From Planctomycetota bacterium (lineage in GTDB: Bacteria > Planctomycetota > UBA11346), in assembly GCA_013816415.1 (NCBI GenBank), contig JACDEN010000116.1:1-7643 (forward strand): 7,643 nucleotides of DNA. The letters are read 5' to 3'. Of the stretch, positions 6,829-7,643 are shown piece after piece; the first letter of the stretch is position 1, and every line of letters begins with the position of its first letter. Below the pieces are notes generated by a model. It worked only from the letters and a program-made list of their open reading frames with translations, was not told where the DNA came from and searched no databases. The position numbers and the translations under genes were made by a program.

Positions 6829-6991
6829 TCGATTGGTCCAGAATGCCCCACGCGTGCACTGGGTTTCTGCTGCCGAGGCCGTCGGTGCGGTCGAGTTGCT
6901 TCCCCGCCGCAGCGGCTTGGCGGAATGGGTCGGCCTGGTCGAGCGGGCGGGGGGGCATTGGGCCTCCGATCAGGACCTGTCACACCTCTGA
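6782..6991 (+). CDS. Small protein of unknown function (69 aa)
   Basis: I do not recognise this protein. It begins MQVILPSDQSLARDHDRL and is short, soluble-looking and rich in Val, Arg and Trp, with a probable helix around VSAAEAVGAVELL and another around GLAEWVGLVERAGGHW. It overlaps the DUF6941-like gene by 47 bases in a different frame and has a well-placed AGGA, which argues for coupled translation. It stops 30 bases before the start of the 131-aa gene. A small upstream partner of a PemK/MazF-like protein would suggest an antitoxin, but no AbrB, PhdYefM or ribbon-helix-helix signature is visible, so that idea rests on position only. Confidence 0.5.
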   Translation: MQVILPSDQSLARDHDRLVQNAPRVHWVSAAEAVGAVELLPRRSGLAEWVGLVERAGGHWASDQDLSHL

Positions 6992-7007
6992 TGGCGGTCA
7001 GTCTTCC

Positions 7008-7012
7008 GGAGG
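7008..7012 (+). promoter_or_regulatory. Shine-Dalgarno GGAGG that decides the start of the 131-aa gene
   Basis: A perfect GGAGG sits 3 bases before the ATG at 7016 and 9 bases before the ATG at 7022. The second distance is normal for ribosome binding and the first is too short, so 7022 is preferred. Confidence 0.6.
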
Positions 7013-7021
7013 CGCATGCCG

Positions 7022-7417
7022 ATGATCCCGGTTGGGACCATCGCATGGGCTACGATGGCGCCCGGATTCAAACCTCCTGGCCCCCATCCGGTTCTGGTCG
7101 TTCAGGCCTTCCCGAATGGGAACCTCGGACTGGCCTTCATCACCCACAGCAGCGATCTGCTTCGGGTCGGCTTGCCGCTGCGGCGCAGCGATTGTCCGAG
7201 CGCTTTCCGCGAACGCGGTGGACCATTGAGTGATGAGGACGGAGTGATCGCCCTGGTGGACGACCGTGGTTGCAAGCGCATCGCGATCGCCACTCCCATC
7301 GATTCCGGGTGCGTGCGCATCGGCACGATCGAGGTGACGCTGACCCGCGTGGTTCACCTGTCCGACGACGTCTGGCTTCCTCTGCGCCTACGCATCAGGA
7401 CAGCTTTGGGATTCTGA
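7022..7417 (+). CDS. Hypothetical 131-aa protein, faintly PemK/MazF-like at its start
   Basis: The N-terminus MIPVGTIAWATMAPGFKPPGPHPVLVV has the rough layout of PemK/MazF-type RNase toxins (a G-x-I-x-W strand, a loop, then a Pro-x-x-V-V strand). The usual Arg-Pro before the second strand is His-Pro here, and I cannot match the later active-site positions. The rest is beta-rich (GLAFITHSS, GVIALVDDRG, IAIATPID, GTIEVTLTRVVHLS) without membrane segments, and might be a small SH3-like barrel. It is third in the + strand cassette and has the best ribosome-binding site of the three genes. About 48 bases after its stop the second M16-flank repeat begins. The toxin idea is weak; a structural or carbohydrate-binding barrel is equally possible. 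Confidence 0.62.
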   Translation: MIPVGTIAWATMAPGFKPPGPHPVLVVQAFPNGNLGLAFITHSSDLLRVGLPLRRSDCPSAFRERGGPLSDEDGVIALVDDRGCKRIAIATPIDSGCVRIGTIEVTLTRVVHLSDDVWLPLRLRIRTALGF

Positions 7418-7464
7418 GGATGTGACGAGCGGCCATCGGCATGGACCGAGACCTGCTCCGCACA

Positions 7465-7583
7465 TGTGGATAATGAACAACAGGGAGGCGCTGAAGCTGA
7501 GTCAGTCGGTCGTGCTTCTCGGCTTCGTCAGCCTCGAGCGTCTCCGGTGGTCCTGTCTTCCCGGATGTTCACAGCTGCTCGAC
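7465..7583 (-). repeat. Copy 2 of the ~120-bp imperfect direct repeat: M16 gene end plus 3' flank
   Basis: The - strand reading starts GTCGAGCAGCTGTGA (7583-7569), the end of the right-hand M16 gene, followed by GGGAAGACAGG, a GA-rich stretch containing GAAGCCGAGAAGC, and finishing TTATCCACA at 7473-7465. It parallels 6256-6132 in order and orientation. Since a peptidase frame continues past its start, this copy is probably the native gene-end context. The ~150 bases from 7418 to 7568 hold nothing else that I can identify. Confidence 0.72.
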
Positions 7584-7643
7584 CTTCCACCCCATGCCGC
7601 TCGCCTGCGCGTTCTCGGCGCTGGTGACGACCGCGACGCTGCC
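7569..7643 (-). CDS. M16 metallopeptidase (PreP/insulinase-like), last 24 codons; rest beyond window
   Basis: The - strand frame running in from the right edge encodes GSVAVVTSAENAQASG, then MGWKVEQL and a TGA. This is nearly the same as the C-terminus of the fragment at 5682-6130 (GSVAVVTSAENAKASG, MDWTIEQL), which is what identifies it. No catalytic residues are in view, so whether the gene is complete cannot be judged here. Uninterrupted frame and the presence of the shared 3' flank make it the likely parent copy. PreP-like peptidases degrade small unfolded peptides with a zinc-dependent HxxEH site. Confidence 0.8.
   Translation of the reverse strand, partial: GSVAVVTSAENAQASGMGWKVEQL

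Noticed and set aside
7465..7473. Replication origin based on a perfect DnaA box
   Set aside because: A single box, with no cluster, no AT-rich unwinding region and no dnaA/dnaN nearby.

Overview
The window reads as chromosomal DNA from a high-GC bacterium. A Pseudomonadota host is my best guess, with low confidence: the M16 peptidase tail resembles the PreP-like/insulinase proteins common there, but nothing here fixes the class. The left end is housekeeping. It holds the 3' end of prfC (release factor 3), then ybeY (16S rRNA maturation endonuclease) overlapping it by one base, then a two-pass membrane protein of unknown function, all on the + strand and apparently co-transcribed.

From about 1579 to 5627 lies a restriction-modification locus related to the Type III families. 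A small helix-turn-helix gene on the - strand is divergent from a res-mod pair on the + strand, and a perfect 8-bp inverted repeat sits between them as a candidate operator. The res gene is broken. It keeps its N-terminus with the Walker A motif and its C-terminal PD-(D/E)XK nuclease, but most of the helicase is gone and the two ends are in different frames. The mod gene (792 aa, beta-class adenine methyltransferase) is intact and starts 3 bases after res. The locus is therefore probably a methylating but non-cutting remnant. The central ~2 kb of mod is much more AT-rich than both its ends, which suggests a mosaic gene. The last ~75 residues of mod look like an Ig/PKD-type beta-sandwich.

The right part (5682-7643) has an unusual architecture. 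Three copies of the extreme 3' end of an M16 peptidase gene occur on the - strand. One is a ~150-codon fragment (5682-6130). One is only about five codons with its downstream flank (6132-6256). One is at the window edge (7569-7643) and is probably the end of an intact gene lying beyond the window. The second and third copies share a diverged ~120-bp repeat made of the gene end plus its 3' flank. Between these two repeat copies sits a + strand cassette of three small genes: a DUF6941-like protein, a 69-aa protein overlapping it, and a 131-aa protein with a faint PemK/MazF-like start. This repeat-bounded cassette is the least explained part of the window.

No rRNA, tRNA, CRISPR array, transposase or integrase was seen.
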